Assembly (NCBI RefSeq): GCF_046630445.1
Contig: NC_092339.1
Span: 75,337,501 to 75,401,500 of the forward strand
Reading direction: 5' to 3'
DNA length: 64,000 nt
DNA from: Rutidosis leptorrhynchoides
Lineage: Eukaryota > Streptophyta > Magnoliopsida > Asterales > Asteraceae
The translations under genes were made by a program, and so were the position numbers. The notes under the pieces are model-generated. The model saw only the letters and a program-made list of their open reading frames with translations, was not told the origin of the DNA and searched no databases. Shown here piece after piece: positions 1-9,900 of this stretch. Numbering within the stretch: the first letter of the stretch is position 1; each line of letters opens with the position of its first letter.

Positions 1-898
1 GTTATAGGTTCGTGAATCAACCAGTGGCCAAGTCTTACTTCCCGACGAAGTAAAAATCTGTGAAAGTGAGTTATAGTCCCACTTTTAAAATCTAATATTT
101 TTGGGATGAGAATACATGCAGGTTTTATAAATGATTTACAAAATAGACACAAGTACGTGAAACTACATTCTATGGTTGAATTATCGAAATCGAATATGCC
201 CCTTTTTATAAAGTCTGGTAATCTGAGAATTAGGGAACAGACACCCTAATTGACGCGAATCCTAAAGATAGATCTATTGGGCCTAACAAACCCCATCCAA
301 AGTACCGGATGCTTTAGTACTTCGAAATTTATATCATATCCGAAGGGTGTCCCGGAATGATGGGGATATTCTTATATATGCATCTTGTTAATGTCGGTTA
401 CCAGGTGTTCACCATATGAATGATTTTTATCTCTATGTATGGGATGTGTATTGAAATATGAAATCTTGTGGTCTATTATTATGATTTGATATATATAGGT
501 TAAACCTATAACTCACCAACATTTTTGTTGACGTTTTAAGCATGTTTATTCTCAGGTGATTATTAAGAGCTTCCGCTGTCGCATACTTAAATAAGGACGA
601 GATTTGGAGTCCATGCTTGTATGATATTGTGTAAAAACTGCATTCAAGAAACTTATTTTGTTGTAACATATTTGTATTGTAAACCATTATGTAATGGTCG
701 TGTGTAAACAGGATATTTTAGATTATCATTATTTGATAATCTACTTAAAGCTTTTTAAACCTTTTTTGATGAAATAAAGGCTATGGTTTGTTTTAAAATG
801 AATGCAGTCTTTGAAAAACGTCTCATATAGAGGTCAAAACCTCGCAACGAAATCAATTAATATGGAACGTTTTTAATCAATAAGAACGGGACATTTCA
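1..898 (+). mobile_element. Gypsy LTR (family 1), 3' part, plus orientation
   Basis: This is the last ~0.9 kb of a family-1 LTR. It matches the corresponding parts of the LTRs at 20938-24377 and 30985-34425 and ends with the family terminus GGGACATTTCA. The window opens inside it, so it cannot be decided whether it is a solo LTR or the 3' LTR of a full element. Its right flank (899 onward, TTAGG...) is the middle of a family-1 LTR in the opposite orientation. I infer that it inserted into the left LTR of element A; the matching duplication would lie left of the window. Confidence 0.85.
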
Positions 899-1671
899 TT
901 AGGTGACTCACATGGGCTGCTAAGAGCTGATCATTGGAGTGTATATACCAATAGTACATACATCTAAAAGCTGTGTATTGTACGAGTACGAATACGGGTG
1001 CATACGAGTAGAATTGTTGATGAAACTGAACGAGGATGTAATTGTAAGCATTTTTGTTAAGTAGAAGTATTTTGATAAGTGTATTGAAGTCTTTCAAAAG
1101 TGTATAAATACATATTAAAACACTACATGTATATACATTTTAACTGAGTCGTTAAGTCATCGTTAGTCGTTACATGTAAGTGTTGTTTTGAAACCTTTAG
1201 GTTAACGATCTTGTTAAATGTTGTTAACCCAATGTTTATAATATCAAATGAGATTTTAAATTATTATATTATCATGATATTATCATGTATGAATATCTCT
1301 TAATATGATATATATACATTAAATGTCTTTACAACGATAATCGTTACATATATGTCTCGTTTAAAAATCATTAAGTTAGTAGTCTTGTTTTTACATATGT
1401 AGTTAATTGTTAATATACTTTATGATATGTTTTCTTATCATAGTATCATGTTAACTATATATATTTCCATATATATGTCATCATATAGTTTTTACAAGTT
1501 TTAACGTTCGTGAATCACCGATCAACTTGGGTGGTCAATTGTCTATATGAAACATATTTCAATTAATCAAGTCTTAACAAGTTTGATTGCTTAACATGTT
1601 GGAAACATTTAATCATGTAAATATCAATCTCAATTAATATATATAAACATGGAAAAGTTCGGGTCACTACA
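899..1671 (-). mobile_element. Element A 3' LTR, remaining part
   Basis: Minus-oriented family-1 LTR that starts abruptly in mid-LTR and ends at the canonical edge (CACTACA on the plus strand, i.e. TGTAGTG on the minus strand), directly next to the polypurine tract of element A. Only ~773 bp of an expected ~3.3 kb is present; the rest is presumably displaced to the left by the LTR at 1-898. Confidence 0.85.
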
Positions 1672-1684
1672 GTACCTACCCGTT
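1672..1684 (-). other. Element A polypurine tract
   Basis: On the minus strand this reads AACGGGTAGGTAC and directly abuts the 3' LTR. The same motif precedes the 3' LTRs of elements B and C. The upstream palindrome AAATTTCG...CGAAATTT, seen just before the tract, is also shared. It is not a pure purine run, so the exact plus-strand primer is an inference from position. Confidence 0.7.
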
Positions 1685-1706
1685 AAATAAATTTCGTCCC
1701 GAAATT

Positions 1707-3512
1707 TTAAGCTGTTGAAGGTGTTGACGAATCTTCTGGAAATAGATGCGGGTATTTCTTCTTCATCTGATCTTCACGCTCCCAGGTGAACTCGGGTCCT
1801 CTACGAGCATTCCATCGAACCTTAACAATTGGTATCTTGTTTTGCTTAAGTCTTTTAACCTCACGATCCATTATTTCGACGGGTTCTTCGATGAATTGGA
1901 GTTTTTCGTTGATTTGGATTTCATCTAACGGAATAGTGAGATCTTCTTTAGCAAAACATTTCTTCAAATTCGAGACGTGGAAAGTGTTATGTACAGCCGC
2001 GAGTTGTTGAGGTAACTCAAGTCGGTAAGCTACTGGTCCAACACGATCAATAATCTTGAATGGTCCAATATACCTTGGATTTAATTTCCCTCGTTTACCA
2101 AATCGAACAACGCCTTTCCAAGGTGCAACTTTAAGCATGACCATCTCTCCAATTTCAAATTCTATATCTTTTCTTTTAATGTCAGCGTAGCTCTTTTGTC
2201 GACTTTGGGCGGTTTTCAACCGTTGTTGAATTTGGATGATCTTCTCGGTAGTTTCTTGTATAATCTCCGGACCCGTAATCTGTCTATCCCCCACTTCACT
2301 CCAACAAATCGGAGACCTGCACTTTCTACCATAAAGTGCTTCAAATGGCGCCATCTCAATGCTTGAATGGTAGCTGTTGTTGTAGGAAAATTCTGCTAAC
2401 GGTAGATGTCGATCCCAACTGTTTCCGAAATCAATAACACATGCTCGTAGCATGTCTTCAAGTGTTTGTATCGTCCTTTCGCTCTGCCCATCAGTTTGTG
2501 GATGATAGGCAGTACTCATATCTAGACGAGTTCCTAATGCTTGCTGTAATGTCTGCCAGAATCTTGAAATAAATCTGCCATCCCTATCAGAGATAATAGA
2601 GGTTGGTATTCCATGTCTGGAGACGACTTCCTTCAAATACAGTCGTGCTAACTTCTCCATCTTGTCATCTTCTCTTATTGGTAGGAAGTGTGCTGATTTG
2701 GTGAGACGATCAACTATTACCCAAATAGTATCAAAACCACTTGCAGTCCTTGGCAATTTAGTGATGAAATCCATGGTAATGTTTTCCCATTTCCATTCCG
2801 GGATTTCGGGTTGTTGAAGTAGACCTGATGGTTTCTGATGCTCAGCTTTGACCTTAGAACACGTCAAACATTCTCCTACGTATTTAGCAACATCGGCTTT
2901 CATACCCGGCCACCAAAAATGTTTCTTGAGATCCTTGTACATCTTCCCCGTTCCAGGATGTATTGAGTATCTGGTTTTATGAGCTTCTCTAAGTACCATT
3001 TCTCTCATATCTCCAAATTTTGGTACCCAAATCTTTTCAGCCCTATACCGGGTTCCGTCTTCCCGAATATTAAGATGCTTCTCCGATCCTTTGGGTATTT
3101 CATCCTTTAAATTTCCCTCTTTTAAAACTCCTTGTTGCGCCTCCTTTATTTGAGTAGTAATGTTATTATGAATCATTATATTCATAGATTTTACTCGAAT
3201 GGGTTCTCTGTCCTTCCTGCTCAAGGCATCGGCTACCACATTTGCCTTCCCCGGGTGGTAACGAATCTCAAAGTCGTAATCATTCAATAATTCAATCCAC
3301 CTACGCTGCCTCATATTCAGTTGTTTCTGATTAAATATGTGTTGAAGACTTTTGTGGTCGGTATATATAATACTTTTGACCCCATATAAGTAGTGCCTCC
3401 AAGTCTTTAATGCAAAAACAACCGCGCCTAATTCCAAATCATGCGTCGTATAATTTTGTTCGTGAATCTTCAATTGTCTAGACGCATAAGCAATCACCTT
3501 CGTTCGTTGCAT
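1707..3512 (-). pseudogene. Element A pol remnant: RNase H (partial), integrase, chromodomain
   Basis: Open frame of 601 codons encoding the C-terminal half of Ty3/gypsy pol. Residues 1-100 are RNase H ([24 protein letters not shown]). Residues 178-218 carry the integrase zinc motif H178-H185-C215-C218. The catalytic triad D248, D309 and E345 is in place ([24 protein letters not shown]). The last ~60 residues form a chromodomain-like tail ([16 protein letters not shown]) that in this clade is thought to bind chromatin and guide insertion. No stop interrupts it. It is not in frame with the upstream gag because of the deletion at 3532-3535, and the first Met is an RNase H residue rather than a true start, so I call it a remnant although integrase itself looks intact. 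Confidence 0.9.
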
Positions 3513-4935
3513 TAATACATAACCGAGACCTTGCTGAAATTAATTTACCATTTGCTAATTCGAGTAAAAATTTACTATCCAAAGGCGTCAATGGACAACT
3601 TAATTTAGCACAAAAATCTCTACTCATATAGCTTCTATCCGCACCCGAATCAAATAAAACGTAAGCAGATTTATTGTCAATAAGAAACGTACCCGTAACA
3701 AGCTCCGGGTCTTCATGTGCCTCTGCCGCATTAATATTGAAAACTCTTCCACGGCCTTGTCCATTCGTGTTCTCCTGGTTCGGGCAATTTCTAATAATGT
3801 GGCCTGGTTTTCCACATTTATAACAAACTACATTGGCATAACTTGCTCCAACACTACTTGCTCCGCCATTACTCGTTCCGACACCATTTGTTCCTTTCGT
3901 TCTATTAACCCCTGGTCCGTAGACCTCACACTTCGCCGCGCTATGACCATTTCTTTTACACTTGTTGCAAAATTTGGTGCAGAACCCCGAGTGATTCTTT
4001 TCACACCTTTGGCATAGCTGCTTCTGATTGTTGTTGTTGTTGCGGTTATTATTGTTGTTGGGATGATTGTTGTAGTTGCTGTTGTTGTTGTTGTTGTTGT
4101 TGGGCCGTTTGTTGTAGTTGCGATTGATGTTGCGATTGTTGGGATAATTGTTGCGATTATTGTTGTAATTGTTGTTGTTGTTGTATTGGTGATTCTTATC
4201 ACCATTTTCCTCCCACTTTCTTTTGACTTGCTTCACATTGGCCTCTTCAGCAGTCTGTTCTTTAATTCTTTCTTCAATTTGGTTCACGAGTTTGTGAGCC
4301 ATTCTACATGCCTGTTGTATGGAGGCGGGCTCGTGTGAACTTATATCTTCTTGGATTCTTTCCGGTAATCCTTTCACAAACGCGTCGATCTTCTCTTCCT
4401 CATCTTCGAATGCTCCCGGACACAATAGGCACAATTCTGTGAATCGTCTTTCGTACGTGGTAATATCAAATCCTTGGGTTCGTAACCCTCTAAGTTCTGT
4501 CTTGAGCTTATTGACCTCGGTTCTGGGACGGTACTTCTCGTTCATCAAGTGCTTGAATGCTGACCACGGTAGTGCGTACGCATCGTCTTGTCCCACTTGC
4601 TCTAGATAGGTATTCCACCATGTTAACGCAGAACCTGTGAAGGTATGCGTAGCGTACTTTACTTTGTCCTCTTCAGTACACTTACTTATGGCAAACACCG
4701 ATTCGACCTTCTCGGTCCACCGTTTCAATCCGATCGGTCCTTCGGTTCCATCAAATTCCAAAGGTTTGCAGGCAGTGAATTCTTTGTATGTGCATCCTAC
4801 ACGATTTCCTGTACTGCTAGATCCAAGGTTATTGTTGGTATGTAGCGCAGCCTGTACTGCGGCTATGTTTGAAGCTAGAAAAGTACGGAATTCCTCTTCA
4901 TTCATATTCACGGTGTGTCGAGTAGTCGGTGCCAT
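3478..4935 (-). CDS. Element A gag with truncated protease
   Basis: The ATG at 4935 opens a 485-codon frame; an in-frame ATG 12 codons upstream is less likely. Around residues 60-190 is a Retrotrans_gag domain ([31 protein letters not shown]), which packages element RNA into particles. An Asn-rich stretch follows, then zinc-knuckle-like clusters, the last a canonical CX2CX4HX4C ([14 protein letters not shown]). The protease starts normally with [11 protein letters not shown], but after [10 protein letters not shown] the frame runs through the deletion junction into ~17 unrelated residues and stops. Gag should be functional; the protease is truncated. The frame has no internal stop, unlike the copy in element B. 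Confidence 0.88.
   Translation of the reverse strand: MAPTTRHTVNMNEEEFRTFLASNIAAVQAALHTNNNLGSSSTGNRVGCTYKEFTACKPLEFDGTEGPIGLKRWTEKVESVFAISKCTEEDKVKYATHTFTGSALTWWNTYLEQVGQDDAYALPWSAFKHLMNEKYRPRTEVNKLKTELRGLRTQGFDITTYERRFTELCLLCPGAFEDEEEKIDAFVKGLPERIQEDISSHEPASIQQACRMAHKLVNQIEERIKEQTAEEANVKQVKRKWEENGDKNHQYNNNNNYNNNRNNYPNNRNINRNYNKRPNNNNNNNSNYNNHPNNNNNRNNNNNQKQLCQRCEKNHSGFCTKFCNKCKRNGHSAAKCEVYGPGVNRTKGTNGVGTSNGGASSVGASYANVVCYKCGKPGHIIRNCPNQENTNGQGRGRVFNINAAEAHEDPELVTGTFLIDNKSAYVLFDSGADRSYMSRDFCAKLSCPLTPLDSKFLLELANGKLISARSRLCINATNEGDCLCV
3532..3535 (-). other. Microhomology deletion junction in element A
   Basis: Compared with element B, sequence joins directly between the B positions 27778-27781 and 29121-29124. 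Both breakpoints share AGCA (TGCT on the plus strand here). The loss is 1343 bp, not a multiple of three, so the downstream pol frame is shifted relative to gag. The pattern fits microhomology-mediated repair or template jumping during reverse transcription. Confidence 0.85.
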
Positions 4936-5067
4936 TTCCTTCAAAATAGTTAAATGGAACAAGTTAATCATACAGAATATTAAGAGTAGTTAATAGTATT
5001 TCGTAGCATAATATGAACTCATTTATAAAAGCTTTTTCTTCATATTAGCGTTTTATAAGTTTAAATT

Positions 5068-5084
5068 CGGGTAGTACCTACCCG
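5068..5084 (-). repeat. Internal PPT-like hairpin in element A
   Basis: On the minus strand CGGGTAGGTACTACCCG forms a perfect 7-bp stem with a 3-nt loop. It lies between the F-box ORF and gag. Its left half with flank (AACGGGTAGGTACT) repeats the polypurine tract, and its right half (ACCCGAA) matches the start of the LTR. The same motif occurs at 26196-26212 and, with one change, at 58564-58580. Confidence 0.75.
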
Positions 5085-5276
5085 TTAAGTTCATACTTAG
5101 TAGCTAATATACAATTCAACTACTACAATTCTATATGAAAAACAGATTATAATAATATTTCGCGTTCAAACTTTTATACAATATTTTACAAACTTACAAT
5201 ACCGCTTATTTTACATAAAGCATGAAATATAGCACACAATAACTTTGATACAAGATAGTTGTGAAGACAATTCTAG

Positions 5277-5960
5277 CTAGTACACAAGTCGTTCAGCAAA
5301 GGCAATAAAGACACGTAATTCATACGTCCAGAAACAAGTCATGCATTCTGGTTTTACTAGGACTACTTCCCATCCTTGGTCTTGTGCAACATAACCGTTA
5401 TGGCCGTTGATAAGACAGCGTGTTGTAACGTCATCAAAGGGACGAGGGTTACGTAATGTCCAACAGTCCCGTAATAATCTAAAAACCTCATTTCTTACCC
5501 CAATTACCGACTCCGTCACTTGTGGAAACGTTTTGTTTAATAGTTGTAGCCCGATGTTCTTGTTCTCACTTTGGTGAGAAGCGAACATTACTAATCCGTA
5601 AGCATAACATGCTTCTTTATGTTGCATGTTAGCCGCTTTTTCTAAATCACGAAGTCCAATATTCGGATATATTGAGTCAAAATAATTTCTTAACCCGTTG
5701 CGTAAAATAGCATTTGGGTTCCCCGCAATATATGCGTCAAAGTAAACACATCGTAACTTATGGGTTTCCCAATGTGATATCCCCCATCTTTCAAACGAAA
5801 GTCTCTTATAAACCAAGACATTCTTGGAATGTTCTTCGAATGTCTTACAAACTGATCTCGCCTTAAATAGTTGTGCAGAAGAATTCTGGCCGACTCTAGA
5901 CAAGATTTCATCAATCATGTCTCCGGGTAGGTCTCTTAAAATATTGGGTGGTCTATCCAT
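5277..5960 (-). CDS. F-box protein carried by element A
   Basis: 227-codon ORF starting at ATG 5960, lying ~340 bp upstream of gag and ~135 bp downstream of the acidic ORF, in the same direction. Residues 7-50 form an F-box (ILRDLPGDMIDEILSRVG, then AQLFKARSVCKTF), the module that binds SKP1 in SCF ubiquitin ligases. Residues ~102-142 (LEKAANMQHKEACYAYGLVM, IGLQLLNK) resemble the SEL1/TPR-like part of small plant F-box proteins of the At1g67623/At2g35280 kind; that comparison is from memory. No transmembrane segment or signal peptide is seen. This copy has no stop. An F-box gene is not a normal part of gypsy elements, so it is probably captured from the host. Its target and expression are unknown. 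Confidence 0.82.
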   Translation of the reverse strand: MDRPPNILRDLPGDMIDEILSRVGQNSSAQLFKARSVCKTFEEHSKNVLVYKRLSFERWGISHWETHKLRCVYFDAYIAGNPNAILRNGLRNYFDSIYPNIGLRDLEKAANMQHKEACYAYGLVMFASHQSENKNIGLQLLNKTFPQVTESVIGVRNEVFRLLRDCWTLRNPRPFDDVTTRCLINGHNGYVAQDQGWEVVLVKPECMTCFWTYELRVFIAFAERLVY

Positions 5961-6095
5961 TTTGTGTTTTAAACTGTAAAATAGACAAGAGTTAGATTCA
6001 TAAAAAAATACTTATTAATACAAGCAATTTTTACATATATCATAAAGCATAAGAACACTATATTACATATATTACACCACACGAATACAACTATC

Positions 6096-6710
6096 TTATT
6101 CCGACTCGCTCGTTTCTTCTTCTTCGGTTTTGGTTCGTTTTGCCAAGTTTCTAGGGATATATGATGTTCCCCTAATACGAGCCGTAATTTTCCACATTGG
6201 TTTAGAAAAACCGGGTGGTTTAGAGGTTCCCGGGTCATTGTTACAACTTAAGGACTTCGGGGGTTGACGATACATATAAAGTTCATCGGGGTTGGAATTA
6301 GATTTCTCTATTTTTATGCCCTTTCCCTTATTATTTTCTTTTGCCTTTTTAAATTTAGTTGGGGTAATTTCTATAACATCATCGGAATTCTCGTCGGAAT
6401 CCGATTCATCGGAGAATTGGTAATCCTCCCAATATTTTGCTTCCTTGGCGGAAACACCATTGACCATAATTAACTTTGGTCGGTTGGTTGAGGATTTTCT
6501 TTTACTTAACCGTTTTATTATTTCCCCCACCGGTTCTATTTCTTCATCCGGTTCCGATTCTTCTTCCGGTTCCGATTCTTCTTCCGGTTCCGACTCTTCT
6601 TCCGGTTCCTCTTCGGGAACTTGTGAATCAGTCCACGAATCATTCCAATTTACATTTGACTCTTCATTATTATTAGGTGAGTCAATGGGACTTGTTCTAG
6701 AGGTAGACAT
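6096..6710 (-). CDS. Acidic low-complexity ORF of element A
   Basis: 204-codon ORF, the first gene after the primer-binding site. The N-terminal third is Ser/Asn-rich and then strongly acidic, with a repeated SEPEEE unit (about residues 33-60). The middle is acidic (SDESDSDENSDD). The C-terminal half is basic and Pro-rich (KKAKENNKGKGIKIEK, NLAKRTK) and could include nuclear localisation signals. I recognise no family. Element B has the same ORF with six fewer residues in the repeat and few other differences, so it is part of the element family rather than a chance frame. A role in transcription, RNA binding or as an adaptor for the neighbouring F-box protein would be speculation. Confidence 0.75.
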   Translation of the reverse strand: MSTSRTSPIDSPNNNEESNVNWNDSWTDSQVPEEEPEEESEPEEESEPEEESEPDEEIEPVGEIIKRLSKRKSSTNRPKLIMVNGVSAKEAKYWEDYQFSDESDSDENSDDVIEITPTKFKKAKENNKGKGIKIEKSNSNPDELYMYRQPPKSLSCNNDPGTSKPPGFSKPMWKITARIRGTSYIPRNLAKRTKTEEEETSESE

Positions 6711-6900
6711 CTATCACATAATATCAAACGCGTTAAGAGATTAATATATCACATAATATTCACATGTTAAAAATATATAGTTTCCAACAAAATTTGTTAA
6801 GCAATCATTTTTCAAATAAACACGGTCGAAGTCCAGACTCACTAATGCATCCTAACAAACTCGATAAGACACACTAATGCAAAATTCTGGTTCTCTAAGA

Positions 6901-6917
6901 CCAACGCTCGGATACCA
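6901..6917 (-). other. Element A primer-binding site
   Basis: Minus-strand TGGTATCCGAGCGTTGG lies two bases inside the 5' LTR. The start TGGTATC-GAGC matches the complement of the plant initiator methionine tRNA 3' end (TGGTATCAGAGC) with one mismatch. Confidence 0.8.
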
Positions 6918-6919
6918 AC

Positions 6920-9900
6920 TGAAATGTCCCGTTCTTATTGATTAAAAACGTTCCATATTAATTGATTTCGTTGCGAGGTTTTGACCTCTATATGAGACGT
7001 TTTTCAAAGACTGCATTCATTTTAAAACAAACCATAACCTTTATTTCATAAATAAAGGTTTAAAAAGCTTTACGTAGATTATCAAATAATGATAATCTAA
7101 AATATCCTGTTTACACACGACCATTACATAATGGTTTACAATACAAATATGTTACAACAAAATAAGTTTCTTGAATGCAGTTTTTACACAATATCATACA
7201 AGCATGGACTCCAAATCTCGTCCTTATTTAAGTATGCGATAGCGGAAGCTCTTAATAATCACCTGAGAATAAATGAAATGTCCCGTTCTTATTGATTAAA
7301 AACGTTCCATATTAATTGATTTCGTTGCGAGGTTTTGACCTCTATATGAGACATTTTTCAAAGACTGCATTCATTTTTGAAACAAACCATAACCTTTATT
7401 TCATAGATAAAGGTTTTAAAAAGATTTACGTAGATTATCAAATAATGATAATCTAAAATATCCTGTTTACACGCGACCATTACATAATGGTTTACAATAC
7501 AAATATGTTACAACAAAATAAGTTTCTTGAATGCAGTTTTTACACAATATCATACAAGCATGGACTCCAAATCTCGTCCTTATTTAAGTATGCGACAGCG
7601 GAAGCTCTTAATAATCACCTGAGAATAAACATGCTTAAAACGTCAACAAAAATGTTGGTGAGTTATAGGTTTAACCTATATATATCAAATCATACTAATA
7701 GACCACAAGATTTCATATTTCAATACACATCCCATACATAGAGATAAAAATCATTCATATGGTGAACACCTGGTAACCGACATTAACAAGATGCATATAT
7801 AAGAATATCCCCATCATTCCGGGACACCCTTCGGATATGATATAAATTTCGAAGTACTAAAGCATCCGGTACTTTGGATGGGGCTTGTTAGGCCCGATAG
7901 ATCTATCTTTAGGATTCGCGTCAATTAGGGTGTCTGTTCCCTAATTCTTAGATTACCAGACTTAATAAAAAGGGGCATATTCGATTTCGATAATTCAACC
8001 ATAGAATGTAGTTTCACGTACTTGTGTCTATTTTGTAAATCATTTATAAAACCTGCATGTATTCTCATCCCAAAAATATTAGATTTTAAAAGTGGGACTA
8101 TAACTCACTTTCACAGATTTTTACTTCGTCGGGAAGTAAGACTTGGCCACTGGTTGATTCACGAACCTATAACAATATATACATATATATCAAAGTATGT
8201 TCAAAATATATTTACAACACTTTTAATATATTTTGATGTTTTAAGTTTATTAAGTCAGCTGTCCTCGTTAGTAACCTACAACTAGTTGTCCACAGTTAGA
8301 TGTACAGAAATAAATCGATAAATATTATCTTGAATCAATCCACGACCCAGTGTATACGTATCTCAGTATTGATCACAACTCAAACTATATATATTTTGGA
8401 ATCAACCTCAACCCTGTATAGCTAACTCCAACATTCACATATAGAGTGTCTATGGTTGTTCCGAAATATATATAGATGTGTCGACATGATAGGTCGAAAC
8501 ATTGTATACGTGTCTATGGTATCTCAAGATTACATAATATACAATACAAGTTGATTAAGTTATGGTTGGAATAGATTTGTTACCAATTTTCACGTAGCTA
8601 AAATGAGAAAAATTATCCAATCTTGTTTTACCCATAACTTCTTCATTTTAAATCCGTTTTGAGTGAATCAAATTGCTATGGTTTCATATTGAACCCTATT
8701 TTATGAATCTAAACAGAAAAAGTATAGGTTTATAGTCGGAAAAATAAGTTACAAGTCGTTTTTGTAAAGGTAGTCATTTCAGTCGAAAGAACGACGTCTA
8801 GATGACCATTTTAGAAAACATACTTCCACTTTGAGTTTAACCATAATTTTTGGATATAGTTTCATGTTCATAATAAAAATCATTTTCTCAGAATAACAAC
8901 TTTTAAATCAAAGTTTATCATAGTTTTTAATTAACTAACCCAAAACAGCCCGCGGTGTTACTACGACGGCGTAAATCCGGTTTTACGGTGTTTTTCGTGT
9001 TTCCAGGTTTTAAATCATTAAGTTAGCATATCATATAGATATAGAACATGTGTTTAGTTGATTTTAAAAGTCAAGTTAGAAGGATTAACTTTTATTTGCG
9101 AACAAGTTTAGAATTAACTAAACTATGTTCTAGTGATTACAAGTTTAAACCTTCGAATAAGATAGCTTTATATGTATGAATCGAATGATGTTATGAACAT
9201 CATTACTACCTTAAGTTCCTTGGATAAACCTACTGGAAAAGAGAAAAATGGATCTAGCTTCAACGGATCCTTGGATGGCTCGAAGTTCTTGAAGCATAAT
9301 CATGACACGAAAACAAGTTCAAGTAAGATCATCACTTGAAATAAGATTGTTATAGTTATAGAAATTGAACCAAAGTTTGAATATGATTATTACCTTGTAT
9401 TAGAATGATAACCTACTGTAAGAAACAAAGATTTCTTGAGGTTGGATGATCACCTTACAAGATTGGAAGTGAGCTAGCAAACTTGAAAGTATTCTTGATT
9501 TTATGTAACTAGAACTTGTAGAATATATGAAGAACACTTAGAACTTGAAGATAGAACTTGAGAGAGATCAATTAGATGAAGAAAATTGAAGAATGAAAGT
9601 GTTTGTAGGTGTTTTTGGTCGTTGGTGTATGGATTTGATATAAAGGATATGTAATTTTGTTTTCATGTAAATAAGTCATGAATGATTACTCATATTTTTG
9701 TAATTTTATGAGATATTTCTTGCTAGTTGCCAAATGATGGTTCCCACATGTGTTAGGTGACTCACATGGGCTGCTAAGAGCTGATCATTGGAGTGTATAT
9801 ACCAATAGTACATATATCTAAAAGCTGTGTATTGTACGAGTACGAATACGGGTGCATACGAGTAGAATTGTTGATGAAACTGAACGAGGATGTAATTGTA

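Noticed and set aside
873-1097. ~75-residue frame repeated in every family-1 LTR (also 9706-9951, 12620-12853, 31735-31968)
   Set aside because: It opens at TTG, not ATG, matches no domain and recurs only because LTRs are repeats.
4063-4338. Val-rich hydrophobic frame opposite gag (also 26990-27271)
   Set aside because: Antisense of the Asn-rich AAC tract of gag.
7487-7741. 84-residue ATG frame in family-1 LTRs, also at 433-687
   Set aside because: It is antisense to the LTR, disrupted in other copies, and has no recognisable domain; probably chance in a repeated sequence.
8022-8285. 60-87-residue frame starting MCLFCKSF in family-1 LTRs
   Set aside because: No ATG (TTG start), length varies between copies, no domain.
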